Counted from the stretch's first letter, positions 55,026 through 63,956 are shown. The stretch is 64,000 nt of DNA from Maricaulis parjimensis (GCF_016817355.1 NZ_JADOTT010000001.1:420062-484061), one strand, 5' to 3'. Program-made: numbers and translations. Notes: generated by a model not told the origin, from the letters alone.

Positions 55026-55328
55026 AGGGGGAACCTTCCCTGTTGCCCTGCGTGCGGGCATAAGCACTGTCCGACAACGGCGCCCCGCCATCGGTATTAC
55101 GGACGTAAAAGTCGGGGAAGGCTGAAGTCTATGTGTCCGTTGCGAACGAGGTCGCAGGGTAGGCGATCAGAATTCCGTCCGGCCTCTTCAGGCCGCCCGT
55201 CCCGATTGTTATGCGCACGGATTGCCCTGCAAGGCAAATGAAACTCCTGTGGCATGCAATCACGGCTCGGTCATAATCAATCTGCGGTCCGGTGCATGCG
55301 GGCCGAGCTGAAGGACACCGAACCGGAC
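55026..55328. other. Long intergenic region between cold-shock and small membrane protein genes
   Basis: 303 bases without a supported gene. It contains two short hairpins: CGGCCT-CTTC-AGGCCG at 55180-55195 and TTGCC/GGCAA at 55222-55237. Cold-shock genes often carry long leaders that fold, so part of it may be the cspA leader on the minus strand. No ncRNA is evident. Confidence 0.5.
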
Positions 55329-55634
55329 ATGGCCCGCCGTCGATTTCTTGATCGCACCCATCGCCGTCGCGAACAAAGCGCTGAAAAAGGTCGCGGATTC
55401 AACCCGGCCGGCATGATCCGCCTGGCCGGTTTCGGCGCAGCCCTGGTGGTCGGCATTGCCGTCTATATCGGCTTCCACCGGCAGGGTGAGACCATTTATG
55501 ACGGGCGCTGGGGCGCGCTGGAACGCCTGATCCGCCCGCTTTTCCTCGGCTTTACCGCGCTCGACCTGATCGTGCTCTGCCTGGTCGGTCTGGTCGCCTG
55601 GCGGATCTGGCAGCGCATGTCGCGTCGCGGCTGA
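55329..55634 (+). CDS. Small membrane protein with basic N-terminus
   Basis: A 101-residue protein. A basic start (MARRRFLDRTHRRREQ) is followed by two hydrophobic helices (GMIRLAGFGAALVVGIAVYIGF and FTALDLIVLCLVGLVAWRI) and a basic tail, giving both ends inside. The ATG at 55296 is an alternative start without a better ribosome site. No family recognised. It converges on the VOC gene with only five bases between the stops. Confidence 0.5.
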   Translation: MARRRFLDRTHRRREQSAEKGRGFNPAGMIRLAGFGAALVVGIAVYIGFHRQGETIYDGRWGALERLIRPLFLGFTALDLIVLCLVGLVAWRIWQRMSRRG

Positions 55635-55639
55635 CCGGC

Positions 55640-56053
55640 TCAGCTCTGGTTCGCGTCGAGCAATTCCACCAGATAGCCGTCCGGATCCTTGGCGAAGCCC
55701 ACGATGAATCCACCCACTTCCGGCGCCGGTTCCGGCTCACGGATGATAAGATAGCCCGCAGCCCGGATCTTGTCGGCAACCGCCTTGGGGTCCTCGAGCC
55801 TCACCACGATCTTCACCGGGTTGTTGGCATAGTCCCGCGTGGAACCATCGGTCCAATGCATCAGGACCAGGGATGAGCCCCCATCCGGATAGAGCAGGAC
55901 AATCTCGTCCATATGGCTGAGCGAGAAATCCATCACCCGCTTCATGCCCAGAAGTTCGGTGTAGAAGGCATTCGAGCGCTCCAGATCGCTGACGCCAATA
56001 CCAAAACCATAGACCGAGGGCCTGACGCCCTTGGCCGCATCCTTGTCTGCCAT
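55640..56053 (-). CDS. VOC-superfamily protein (glyoxalase-like)
   Basis: A 137-residue protein with the paired beta-alpha-beta modules of the vicinal oxygen chelate fold. VYGFGIGVSDLERSNAFYTELLGMKRV is module one, GGFIVGFAKDPDGYLVELLD the end of module two. A glyoxalase I role is possible (Glu in YLVELL is the expected metal ligand), but the first His ligand position is occupied by Gly, so metal binding is uncertain. The neighbouring 59-residue gene lies directly upstream on the same strand. Confidence 0.75.
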   Translation of the reverse strand: MADKDAAKGVRPSVYGFGIGVSDLERSNAFYTELLGMKRVMDFSLSHMDEIVLLYPDGGSSLVLMHWTDGSTRDYANNPVKIVVRLEDPKAVADKIRAAGYLIIREPEPAPEVGGFIVGFAKDPDGYLVELLDANQS

Positions 56054-56088
56054 GTTGGAATGTCCCCCGTTTGCGCGTCTTCCCCGGC

Positions 56089-56268
56089 TCAGAAATTATC
56101 GGAATTGCGGACATGCCGCATCGCGTCGGCGGCCGTATTGGTCGGCTCCGAAGACCCCGGACCACGCCCGGCCTTCCCCTTGCCGAGGACCAGCATCACC
56201 ACGACGAAGAAACCCATGAAGGCGACCCCGGCCGCGAAGAACACGCCAATCAGTACGAGCGGATCCAT
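56089..56268 (-). CDS. Small single-helix membrane protein
   Basis: A 59-residue protein with one long N-terminal hydrophobic helix (DPLVLIGVFFAAGVAFMGFF) and a hydrophilic C-terminus. AGGGAGGAATGC precedes the ATG. It lies 35 bases upstream of the VOC gene on the same strand, so the two probably share a transcript. Function unknown. Confidence 0.6.
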   Translation of the reverse strand: MDPLVLIGVFFAAGVAFMGFFVVVMLVLGKGKAGRGPGSSEPTNTAADAMRHVRNSDNF

Positions 56269-56432
56269 GCATTCCTCCCTGCCTGCACCCCGCAAGCTTA
56301 GAATTTTATGCCTCGCAAATCCATGGCATCTGTCGCTCACCGCAAAAACCGCCTAGCCAGCACCGGCTCAGGCGTTTATGTGCACCGCGACGTCCCGGAT
56401 AGAGTTCCGGGCATGCAGAGAGGTCAAACATC

Positions 56433-57455
56433 ATGGGTGTGAAAGTCGCGGTTTTCGGTGCAACGGGCGCAGTGGGCAAAGAGATGCTCACGATTCTGGC
56501 GGAGCGGCTGTTTCCGGCAGACGAGGTTTTCGCTCTGGCCACCCGAAAATCGATGGGCGTTGAGCTCTCCTATGGTGAAAAGACCCTGCGCTGCCAGGAT
56601 GTCGAGACCTTCGACTTCTCCAAGGTCGATCTCGTCCTGATGTCCGCCGGCGGCGGCCCTTCCAAGGAATGGGCACCAAAGATCGCCAAGGCCGGCGCCA
56701 TCGTCGTCGACAATTCCTCGGCGTGGCGGATGGACCCGGACGTGCCGCTGGTCGTGCCGGAAGTGAATCTGGACGCCCTGGAAGGGGTGAAGAAGAAGGG
56801 AATTGTCGCCAATCCCAACTGCTCCACCATCCAGCTCGTCGTCGCGCTCAAACCGATCCATGACCGGGCCGGGATCAAGCGCGTGTCCTGCGCCACCTAC
56901 CAGTCGGTCTCCGGGGCCGGCCAGGAAGGCATGGACGAGCTGTGGACCCAGACCAAGGGCATTTATGTCAATGACACGCCCACCCCGACCAAATTCACCA
57001 AGCAGATCGCTTTCAATGTGATCCCGCACATCGACGTCTTCATGGAAGACGGTTCCACCAAGGAAGAGTGGAAGATGACGGCGGAGACCAAGAAGATCCT
57101 GGACACGAAGATCAAACTGTTTGCGACCTGCGCCCGCGTGCCGGTCTTTGTCGGCCACTCCATTGCCGCCCATCTGGAGCTGGAGGATGAGCTGTCGGCC
57201 GACGAGGCGCGTGACCTGCTGCGCGAAAGCCCGGGCCTGATGGTGATCGATAAGCGCGAGGATGAAGGCTATATCACGCCGGTGGAGTGCGTCGGCGAGT
57301 TTGCGACCTTTGTCTCCCGCGTCCGCGAGGACCCGACGGTCGAGAACGGCCTGGCCCTCTGGGTCGTGTCTGACAATCTGCGCAAGGGTGCGGCTCTCAA
57401 TGCCGTCCAGATTGCCGAAGGTCTGCTCAACAAGGGGCTGCTGAAGGCCGACTAG
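56433..57455 (+). CDS. asd: Aspartate-semialdehyde dehydrogenase
   Basis: The 340-residue enzyme that reduces aspartyl phosphate to aspartate semialdehyde, on the path to lysine, diaminopimelate, threonine and methionine. GATGAVGKEM (9-18) binds NADP. NPNCSTIQ holds the nucleophile Cys130, and the GHSIAAHLE segment the catalytic-type His. The length is normal and all motifs are visible. It stands as its own transcription unit, followed by rarD on the same strand after 91 bases. Confidence 0.97.
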   Translation: MGVKVAVFGATGAVGKEMLTILAERLFPADEVFALATRKSMGVELSYGEKTLRCQDVETFDFSKVDLVLMSAGGGPSKEWAPKIAKAGAIVVDNSSAWRMDPDVPLVVPEVNLDALEGVKKKGIVANPNCSTIQLVVALKPIHDRAGIKRVSCATYQSVSGAGQEGMDELWTQTKGIYVNDTPTPTKFTKQIAFNVIPHIDVFMEDGSTKEEWKMTAETKKILDTKIKLFATCARVPVFVGHSIAAHLELEDELSADEARDLLRESPGLMVIDKREDEGYITPVECVGEFATFVSRVREDPTVENGLALWVVSDNLRKGAALNAVQIAEGLLNKGLLKAD

Positions 57456-57546
57456 GCGCCCGTCATACCGGTTATGCAGGACTGGCGGCTCGCAATTGGC
57501 GGCGGCACGCCCTAACTGGCCTGACAGGCTGACAGGGAGTGCCGCC

Positions 57547-58461
57547 ATGAGCACGGGTTCGAACACGACGCAGACCGATATCCGGCCCGCTCTGGCCGCC
57601 GGGTTTTCGGCCTATCTCCTCTGGGGCCTGTCACCGCTTTTCTTCCATCTGCTGGATTTTGCCGGCGCGGTTGAGATCATCCTTCACCGGGTGATTTGGG
57701 CCGTGCCGTTGCTCCTGACAGTTCTTGCCATTTCGGGCAAGATCAAAGCGGCCTTCACCGCCATTCGCGATCCGCGGACCCTGCTGACACTCCTTGCCAC
57801 TTCTGCGCTGATTTCCGTGAATTGGTGGGGGTTTATCTTCGCCGTGAATACGGGTCACGTGCTTCAGGCCTCGCTGGGTTATTACATCAATCCGCTGATG
57901 AGTGTGGCGGTCGGCGTCCTGATCCTGCGCGAACCGCTCGGCCCCCACCGGATCGGCGCCATCGTGCTGGCGGCCCTTGGCGTGATGAACCAGGTTCTCA
58001 CCGTCGGTGAAGTGCCCTGGCTCTCCCTCCTGCTGGCCACCAGCTTCACCGCCTATGGCTATCTGCGCAAAGTCGCTGCCGTCGACGGACGGATCGGCCT
58101 GTTCTGGGAAACCGTCTTCATCCTGCCCATCGCCGTGATCGGCCTGACCATCATCAATGCGAACGGTCAGGGACATTTCCATGAGAGCCCGGTCCAGGCC
58201 CTGCTCCTGATGGCCTCTGGTCTGGTCACCGTCGTGCCGCTTCTGCTCTACACGATCGGGGTGCGCGGCCTGCACCTGTCGACCATGGGCCTGCTTCAAT
58301 TCCTGGCACCAAGCCTGCAATTCATCATCGGTGTGGCCGGCGGCGAGCCCTTTGCCCTGGGCAATCTGCTGACCTTTGCCCTGATCTGGGGCGGCGTGGC
58401 CCTGTTTGCCTGGTCCACCCTGCGCCGCAACCTCAAACCCGTTGTCTCCCCGCCCGAATAG
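57547..58461 (+). CDS. rarD: RarD-type EamA transporter
   Basis: A 304-residue protein with about ten helices. The start GFSAYLLWGLSPLFFHLL is the RarD signature (a DMT branch originally linked to chloramphenicol sensitivity). Later conserved parts are NWWGFIFAVNTGHVLQASLGYYINPL and LSTMGLLQFLAPSLQFIIG. ATG at 57547 follows CAGGGAG; the extension further upstream is not homologous. Substrate unknown. It is followed by an epoxide hydrolase-like gene on the same strand. Confidence 0.9.
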   Translation: MSTGSNTTQTDIRPALAAGFSAYLLWGLSPLFFHLLDFAGAVEIILHRVIWAVPLLLTVLAISGKIKAAFTAIRDPRTLLTLLATSALISVNWWGFIFAVNTGHVLQASLGYYINPLMSVAVGVLILREPLGPHRIGAIVLAALGVMNQVLTVGEVPWLSLLLATSFTAYGYLRKVAAVDGRIGLFWETVFILPIAVIGLTIINANGQGHFHESPVQALLLMASGLVTVVPLLLYTIGVRGLHLSTMGLLQFLAPSLQFIIGVAGGEPFALGNLLTFALIWGGVALFAWSTLRRNLKPVVSPPE

Positions 58462-58549
58462 GCGTCGGAACCGCTGCGAGGCTTGACCCGACGGGACGAC
58501 GCCCTTCATCTGGCCGCTCAGGACCGGGAACCCAAGCGGAGAGCCCTCA

Positions 58550-59518
58550 ATGTCAGCTGACCTGCCGGAACCGAAGCGCGTTCGCACAAACGGTATCGAA
58601 CTTTGTGTTTATGAGGCGGGCCCCTCGGACGGACCGGCCGTGCTTCTGGTGCATGGCTGGCCGGAATTGGCCCATTCCTGGAAACACCAGATCCCGGCCC
58701 TGGCCGAGGCAGGCTACCATGTCATCGCTCCCGACCTGCGCGGTTTCGGGGGTTCAGACTGCCCCCCGGATGCCGCCGACTATGGCATCGACACGCTGAT
58801 TGCCGATCTGACTGGTCTGCTCGATGCGTTCGGTCACGAGACGGCGATTTTTGTCGGCCATGACTGGGGCGGGATCATTGTTTGGCATGCCGCCATGCTG
58901 GCGGCCGAGCGGGTCGCCGGCGTGATCGGCGTCAACACGCCCCACCTGCCGCGCGGATCGGAACCCCCGCTCACAGCATTCCGGGAAACCGGCGGAGACG
59001 ATCACTACATCGTCCGTTTCCAGGAAGAAGGCTATGCGGAAAGCCGGTTCGAAGGACGGGAGGACGACTTCTTTGCCTTCATGTTCGGGCGGCCCCTTTC
59101 GGCAAAGAGCGCGGAAAAGGCCCTGCCGCGTGTGTCGCACCTGCCGCGTCTGTTCGAGCATTTCAAGGGCCGCGACGAAGCGGAAATTGTTGTGCCGGCC
59201 GCAGAAAGGGCTGTCTACGCCGACGCTTACCGCCGGACCGGGTTTGCCACGACAATCCACATCTACCGGAATTTCAATGCCAATTGGGAACGCATGGGCG
59301 GTGTGGACCACCGCCTCGCCATGCCCTGTCTGATGATTTCGGCGGACCGTGACGTCTTCCTGCCTCCCGCCATGACCCGCTGGATGCCCGCTCTCTGCAA
59401 GGATGTGGAAATGCACACGATCGAGGGCTGCGGACACTGGACAATGTGGGAAGCGCCCGACAGGTTGAATACGCTTATGCGAGACTGGCTGGGGCGACGG
59501 TTTCCAGCTAGAATCTGA
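58550..59518 (+). CDS. Alpha/beta-hydrolase, epoxide hydrolase-like
   Basis: A 322-residue hydrolase. HGWPE at 35-39 forms the oxyanion hole as in epoxide hydrolases. The nucleophile is Asp105 in GHDWGG, where lipases and esterases carry serine, and GCGHWTMWE near the C-terminus gives the catalytic His. Two tyrosines in the cap domain would be expected to complete the set but I cannot place them with certainty. The role is probably detoxification or turnover of epoxides in the cytosol. Confidence 0.82.
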   Translation: MSADLPEPKRVRTNGIELCVYEAGPSDGPAVLLVHGWPELAHSWKHQIPALAEAGYHVIAPDLRGFGGSDCPPDAADYGIDTLIADLTGLLDAFGHETAIFVGHDWGGIIVWHAAMLAAERVAGVIGVNTPHLPRGSEPPLTAFRETGGDDHYIVRFQEEGYAESRFEGREDDFFAFMFGRPLSAKSAEKALPRVSHLPRLFEHFKGRDEAEIVVPAAERAVYADAYRRTGFATTIHIYRNFNANWERMGGVDHRLAMPCLMISADRDVFLPPAMTRWMPALCKDVEMHTIEGCGHWTMWEAPDRLNTLMRDWLGRRFPARI

Positions 59519-59544
59519 CGATTGGCGCGTGTTGGAGGCGTTTG

Positions 59545-59943
59545 ATGGGGCAAGGGGAATGGAGTCTGGACGCCGAGCGGCGGCTCGCGGAGATCACCTT
59601 CCGCCCTCAGCAAACCCTGCTTGAGCTGCGCGATGACATCGCCGCCCTGCCGGATGTTGACGGATGGGACCCGGATTTCGATGTCATTTTCATCATCCCG
59701 GACAATGCCGCCCTGGACACGTTCACGCCCGAGAACCTCGCCGCTCACCAGGAATTCATGCGCGGCTGGAATGCCGAACACCGCAATGGTGACGCACCAA
59801 AAACGGCGCTGGTCTGCTCCAATGATTTGAAACGTGTCATCCCGCATTTGTGGGAAGCGATGAACCGGCAGAACTGGAAGACGAGTATCGGTGTCTTCCC
59901 CACCCGTCAGGAAGCCCTGGCCTGGTTGGGCAAGACCCGGTGA
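59545..59943 (+). CDS. STAS-like small cytosolic protein
   Basis: A 132-residue protein without signal or membrane segments. The order of strand and helix (AERRLAEITFRPQQTLLELRDDIAAL, then FDVIFIIPDNAALDTF, then KTALVCSNDLKRVI) and the terminal PTRQEALAWLGK resemble stand-alone SpoIIAA-like proteins. The protein at 7598 has the same size and a similar KRDDALEWLG ending, but the two are too different to call paralogues from reading alone. GGAGGCG lies before the ATG. Confidence 0.55.
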   Translation: MGQGEWSLDAERRLAEITFRPQQTLLELRDDIAALPDVDGWDPDFDVIFIIPDNAALDTFTPENLAAHQEFMRGWNAEHRNGDAPKTALVCSNDLKRVIPHLWEAMNRQNWKTSIGVFPTRQEALAWLGKTR

Positions 59944-59950
59944 ACCTCCG

Positions 59951-60280
59951 CTAGAACTGGTCGAACAGAAGTGTCCGCCCGTCCGGATCCTTGATCATGA
60001 AGTGCGCCGGTCCGCTATCGTCTTTGATTTCGGCACCCTCGGCGCGACCCAGATCCTTCAGATGCGCCAGGATCGCCCGCGCATCCTTCGGATTGAAGGT
60101 CAGCACATCGTCTTCGAGCATGCCCTGGAACAAGCCGATCTTGGTGTCCCCGTTCTGCAGGATGACCCAGTTCTGCGTCAGCTCCCCGCCGACGACTTCA
60201 AAGCCGAGCGCGACATAGAATTCGAGCGATTTGAGTATGTCCTTGACGGCCAGCGAGACCGAAAACTGTCCCAGATCCAT
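59951..60280 (-). CDS. VOC-superfamily protein
   Basis: A 109-residue protein with one long VOC module pair: FSVSLAVKDILKSLEFYVALGFEVVGG followed by the QNWVILQNGDTKIGLF strand and PAHFMIKDPDGRTLLFDQF. The metal ligand pattern is incomplete, so it is more likely a binding protein or unlinked dioxygenase relative than glyoxalase I. It converges on the STAS-like gene. Confidence 0.75.
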   Translation of the reverse strand: MDLGQFSVSLAVKDILKSLEFYVALGFEVVGGELTQNWVILQNGDTKIGLFQGMLEDDVLTFNPKDARAILAHLKDLGRAEGAEIKDDSGPAHFMIKDPDGRTLLFDQF

Positions 60281-60362
60281 GGAAAATCCCCACTTGCTTC
60301 ACAGCGAGGCTAAAGGGATTGGCCCGTATTGTCTGCATAAAGCGAAATTACGGCAAGGCCGG

Positions 60363-61502
60363 CTACAAACAGGAATAGGCCGCGTCGATCAGCTTCACCG
60401 GGCGCGGATCGCCAGCGAGATAATGCATCTGCCGGTTCATCACATAGGCGCCGGTCAGGCGCTTGACCGGATCGGCGAAACCGCAGGACCCGCCCCAGCC
60501 GGAATGCCCGACCGTCTCCGGCGTCGGACCATAAAAGCCCGGCGTGACATTGCGCATGACACCCGCACCCCAGGACAGTTCGAAAGGCAGGACCTTGTCT
60601 TCGCCGCGCACCCGTTCCGATACCAGGGCCTCCAGCGTCGCCGGACCGATGAAACGTTTGCCGTCCAGCTTGCCGCCTTCGGAATAGACATCCATCAGGC
60701 GGGCAATGGCACCGGCCGTGGCATGGGCATTTGCGGCCGGAAATTCGGCCTTGCGCCATTCCGCGGCCCCGCGACGGCCCGGCGATGACCAGGCTTTGCC
60801 GAAGGCCAGCTGGCGCGGCAGGGTCATCTCACCCAGATCCGGCAATTGACGCGGCATGGCATGTTCCGCCGCGCGGCCATGCTCGCTCTCCGGCAGGCCG
60901 ACATGGAAGTCAATCCCGGCCGGCCCGCAGATATCCTCGCGCAGAATGGCGCCAATGGAACGGCCATCCGTGCGCCGTGCCAGGGCATCCGCGATGAAGC
61001 CGAAGGTCACCGGGTGATAGCCCGACCCCGTCCCCAGCGGCCAGAGCGGTGCCTGACGCGCAAGACGATCCTCGATCAGGGCGGCATCAAACCAGTCGCC
61101 CGCATCCATTTCCTCGGCAATGCCGGACAGACCGGCCTGGTGGGACAAGGCCTGGGCAACGGTCACGCTCGACTTGCCACCCGCCGCAAATTCCGGCCAG
61201 TAGTCCGCAACGCGGGCTTCATAGTCGAGCAGACCCCGGTCCACGAGCTTGGCCATGACCAAGGCGGCAATGGCCTTGCCGGTTGAGTAGACCGGCACCA
61301 GCGTATCGGCCTCCCAGTCGCGCGATTTCTTGCGATCCGCCCAGCCGGCATGGATATCCACCACGGTCTCGCCTTCGAGCCGCAGGGCGAAGCCGGCGCC
61401 GATCTCGTCAAACTCGGACCAATTGGCAAGGAAGGCCTCCGCGACCGGTTCGAAACCGGTGGCGACATGGCCGTGCAATTCGGGAAGCGTGTCGGTTGTC
61501 AT
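60363..61502 (-). CDS. Beta-lactamase-family serine hydrolase (EstB type)
   Basis: A 379-residue protein of the class C beta-lactamase/esterase fold. The nucleophile is Ser73 in STGK, the second element Tyr162 in GSGYHPVTFGF, and the third an HSGWGGS segment replacing KTG, as in EstB-like esterases. No signal peptide is visible, so it is probably a cytosolic esterase or transacylase rather than a beta-lactamase. Substrate unknown. Confidence 0.85.
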   Translation of the reverse strand: MTTDTLPELHGHVATGFEPVAEAFLANWSEFDEIGAGFALRLEGETVVDIHAGWADRKKSRDWEADTLVPVYSTGKAIAALVMAKLVDRGLLDYEARVADYWPEFAAGGKSSVTVAQALSHQAGLSGIAEEMDAGDWFDAALIEDRLARQAPLWPLGTGSGYHPVTFGFIADALARRTDGRSIGAILREDICGPAGIDFHVGLPESEHGRAAEHAMPRQLPDLGEMTLPRQLAFGKAWSSPGRRGAAEWRKAEFPAANAHATAGAIARLMDVYSEGGKLDGKRFIGPATLEALVSERVRGEDKVLPFELSWGAGVMRNVTPGFYGPTPETVGHSGWGGSCGFADPVKRLTGAYVMNRQMHYLAGDPRPVKLIDAAYSCL

Positions 61503-61553
61503 GCCTCTTGGCTAACGCCGCCCGCGGAGTGGATCAAGCGATGTTCGCGGCAC

Positions 61554-62021
61554 CTACAGTGAAGGCGTCGGCCCGTCATCCACCCGCATCAACCGGTCGG
61601 CCGCGGCCCGGGCAAAGCGCAGGGTCAGGGCCTTGCGCCGGGCAGGGGCCAGGGTCAGGGCCGGGCTTTCGCGCACAACGGCCCCACCAAACCCGTCCGC
61701 CACGATCAGGCCGGCATGCTCGGGGATCAGCTCATGGGGAAAGCGCTGGGAGACGGCAAAATAGATCCGCTCGCAATAGCCTTGGTAGTTTTCCCACTTA
61801 TTGTCGGCCCGGAAGTCGGCAATGCCCGACTTGATCTCCACAATTGTCATCTCACCCTTGCGGCCGATCGCCATCAGATCGGCGCGGCGCCCGTCGGGCA
61901 GGATGAATTCGGGAATGGCGGAATAGCCCATCTGCCAGAGCAGGCGTGCCGCCCCGCGCATCAGCGCCTGGGCGTCATCAATGTCAGGATTGGAGGCGGA
62001 GGCAACGTCAGACAGGTCCAT
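61554..62021 (-). CDS. mmcB: MmcB-family DNA repair protein
   Basis: A 155-residue protein of the MmcB family, which in Caulobacter helps survive DNA cross-links and is induced by DNA damage. The core looks like a PD-(D/E)xK nuclease: FILPDGRRADLMAIG supplies an Asp and TIVEIKSGIADFRADNKW the E-x-K pair. Two ATGs are possible. The longer start at 62039 would lie inside the SOS operator at 62033-62047, so 62021, 12 bases downstream of the operator, was chosen. It is divergent from a metallopeptidase gene. Confidence 0.85.
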   Translation of the reverse strand: MDLSDVASASNPDIDDAQALMRGAARLLWQMGYSAIPEFILPDGRRADLMAIGRKGEMTIVEIKSGIADFRADNKWENYQGYCERIYFAVSQRFPHELIPEHAGLIVADGFGGAVVRESPALTLAPARRKALTLRFARAAADRLMRVDDGPTPSL

Positions 62022-62032
62022 TCGCCCAGCAT

Positions 62033-62047
62033 GTTCCATATTTGTTC
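62033..62047 (-). promoter_or_regulatory. SOS box (LexA operator) of mmcB
   Basis: The sequence is GTTC-CATATTT-GTTC on the plus strand, a perfect match to the alphaproteobacterial LexA operator GTTC-N7-GTTC. Its near edge is 12 bases from the mmcB ATG at 62021, and it overlaps the alternative ATG at 62039. It is 40 bases upstream of the divergent gene at 62087, so it may affect both. Confidence 0.88.
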
Positions 62048-62086
62048 ACCTGACAAGCCGGTCAGGCGCAGCCTATATCTCGGCGC

Positions 62087-62491
62087 ATGACCGATATTGC
62101 CGACCTCATTGCCCCCTCGCTCGAGGATTTCGAAGACCTCGCTGCGCAGGCCTTCAACAGCCTGCCCGAAGCTTTCCGCGCCCTGTGCGGCCGGGTGGAG
62201 GTCTTCGTCGCCGATTTCGCCGACAGCGAAACCCTTCGCGAGCTGGGCATGAAAGACCCGTTCGAACTGACCGGGGTCTATATCGGCATTGACCTGACCC
62301 AGAAATCCGTCAGTGACCCGTCCGGCGAGCCGGACCGCGTCATCCTCTATCGCCGCCCCATCCTGGATGAATGGGCCGAACGTGGCGATTTGCCTCTGGG
62401 CGAGCTGGTCACCCACGTCCTCGTCCACGAAATCGGCCATCATTTCGGCCTCTCAGACGACGACATGCACGCGATCGAGGATCAGGTCTGA
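62087..62491 (+). CDS. Minimal zinc metallopeptidase (DUF1025 type)
   Basis: A 134-residue protein whose C-terminal half carries VLVHEIGHHFGLSDDDM, an HExxHxxG-like zinc site at 114-124 with a downstream Asp. It has no signal. The size and layout match the small bacterial metallopeptidase-like family once called DUF1025. It is divergent from mmcB with the SOS box between. Its last 10 bases overlap the convergent sirtuin gene. Confidence 0.85.
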   Translation: MTDIADLIAPSLEDFEDLAAQAFNSLPEAFRALCGRVEVFVADFADSETLRELGMKDPFELTGVYIGIDLTQKSVSDPSGEPDRVILYRRPILDEWAERGDLPLGELVTHVLVHEIGHHFGLSDDDMHAIEDQV

Positions 62492-63192
62492 GCGAGAATT
62501 CGCTCCACCCAGCGCGGCACAGCTTCGCTGGCCGGGCCGGACACCCGCTCATGGAATTGCGGTGAGGTTTCTGTTTCGGCCAGATTGATCTCGGTGAGAC
62601 GGGCCCCCGCCTGCCCGGCCACCTGGGAAAAACCGGCCGCAGGATAGACCGTGCCCGATGTACCAATGGCGGCGAAATGCGTGCAGGTCTCCAGCGCCTG
62701 GAAGATGACATCCATTTCCAGCGGTATCTCGCCGAACCAGACCACATTGGGCCGCAGGAAGCCGGGCTGGCTGCAACGCGGACAGGCTGTGTCCGTGCCC
62801 AGCCCCAAAGGCGCCTCCATCACGGAGTGGCAGCCCAGACAGCGCATTTTCTTGAGCTCGCCATGCATGTGGATCAGACGCTGCGAACCGGCCTGCTCGT
62901 GCAGATCATCGACATTCTGGGTGACCAGAAGGAAATCCCCGCCCCGCGCCAGCCAGTCCCGCTCCAGCCGCGCCAGCGCCTCATGGGCGGCATGCGGCCG
63001 GGCCGCTGCGAGATTGCCGCGCCGCGCATTGTAGAACTCATGCACGCGTCCCGGCTGCGCCGCGAAGGCTTCCGGCGTCGCCAGCGCCTGCCAGTCGAAT
63101 TTCGCCCACAACCCGTCCGGATCGCGGAATGTACCCAGGCCGGATTCCGCGGAAATGCCGGCGCCGGTGAGAATGACGAGAGAGCCTGTCAT
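62482..63192 (-). CDS. cobB: NAD-dependent protein deacylase (sirtuin, CobB type)
   Basis: A 236-residue sirtuin. GAGISAESGLGTFRD (10-24) and QNVD (92-95) bind NAD, His110 is the catalytic base and the zinc cysteines are Cys118, Cys121, Cys137 and Cys140. EFYNARR with Tyr54 and Arg57 is the mark of the class III branch that also removes succinyl or malonyl groups. The ATG at 63192 was taken because the frame continues into a non-homologous 44-codon extension. It ends inside the convergent metallopeptidase gene. Confidence 0.92.
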   Translation of the reverse strand: MTGSLVILTGAGISAESGLGTFRDPDGLWAKFDWQALATPEAFAAQPGRVHEFYNARRGNLAAARPHAAHEALARLERDWLARGGDFLLVTQNVDDLHEQAGSQRLIHMHGELKKMRCLGCHSVMEAPLGLGTDTACPRCSQPGFLRPNVVWFGEIPLEMDVIFQALETCTHFAAIGTSGTVYPAAGFSQVAGQAGARLTEINLAETETSPQFHERVSGPASEAVPRWVERILAQT

Positions 63193-63261
63193 GGTGGAAG
63201 TTAAGCGCGGGTCGGGCAGAAGGTGAAGCGCCGGCCCGGACAAATATCCGCGCAGTCCGGC

Positions 63262-63303
63262 GAGACCGTCATTCACCGGTCCGAAACCGTCATTGACCGA
63301 TCC
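63262..63303. repeat. Two-copy 21-bp direct repeat
   Basis: Two adjacent 21-base units, each starting GA(G/A)ACCGTCATT, differ at three positions. They lie in the 176-base divergent gap between cobB and the secreted-protein gene at 63369. The 21-base period equals two helical turns, which suits a dimeric regulator binding side by side. Confidence 0.55.
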
Positions 63304-63368
63304 GCTCTGGCGCTTTTGGCGCAACCTATGTGACAGTAACGGAACAGGAAATTCTTGCGGAGTGAGAT

Positions 63369-63938
63369 ATGGTGATCAGTGCTGTCTGGCTGGCGATCAT
63401 GGCGGCGGGCGGGGACACCCCAAGCTGCGAGGCGTCCATCGCATTGCAGGTCAAGACCGAGCTGGCCACGATCCATCAGGGCATGGAGATTTATTCCAGC
63501 ATTCCCGAAGGCGACCGCACGCCGGATCAACAGGCCCTGCTTGAAACCACAATGGCGCTTCTGCAGGATCGCAATCGTCCGGTGACGCAGCGCGATCTGG
63601 ACATTCTGGACCGGGCCTCGACCTATCTGTCCAGCGAGGCCGACTGGGATCGCGACGATGATCGCCAGTGCGACGAGACCGATACGCGCCGATCCATCTT
63701 CTGTGCCCTGTGGCAGGCCTCGCACGACATGTCAGGCGTGTATGAACACCGCCGCACGGCGCTGCAGGAAGTCCGCTTCATCATCCAGGACCGCAGTGCC
63801 GGTCGCGATTATGCCCACCGGATGCAGGACTATAACAATGATCCGGAGACCCGCTTTGCCGATGCCGTCTCCGCCCTGACCGAGGCACGGGCGAACCTCG
63901 CCGAACGTCTCGCCGGACAATGCCCGCCCGCCGACTGA
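63369..63938 (+). CDS. Probable secreted protein of unknown function
   Basis: A 189-residue protein. The first 14 residues (MVISAVWLAIMAAG) form a short, weak signal. The body is strongly helical and acidic with three cysteines (SCEAS, QCDETD and CALWQ). No family is recognised. It is followed by a terminator and may be controlled by the repeats before it. Confidence 0.5.
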   Translation: MVISAVWLAIMAAGGDTPSCEASIALQVKTELATIHQGMEIYSSIPEGDRTPDQQALLETTMALLQDRNRPVTQRDLDILDRASTYLSSEADWDRDDDRQCDETDTRRSIFCALWQASHDMSGVYEHRRTALQEVRFIIQDRSAGRDYAHRMQDYNNDPETRFADAVSALTEARANLAERLAGQCPPAD

Positions 63939-63956
63939 GCCGTCTAGTGGGACAAC

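Noticed and set aside
63262..63303. CRISPR-like repeat
   Set aside because: Only two adjacent copies, no spacers, and no cas gene in the window.
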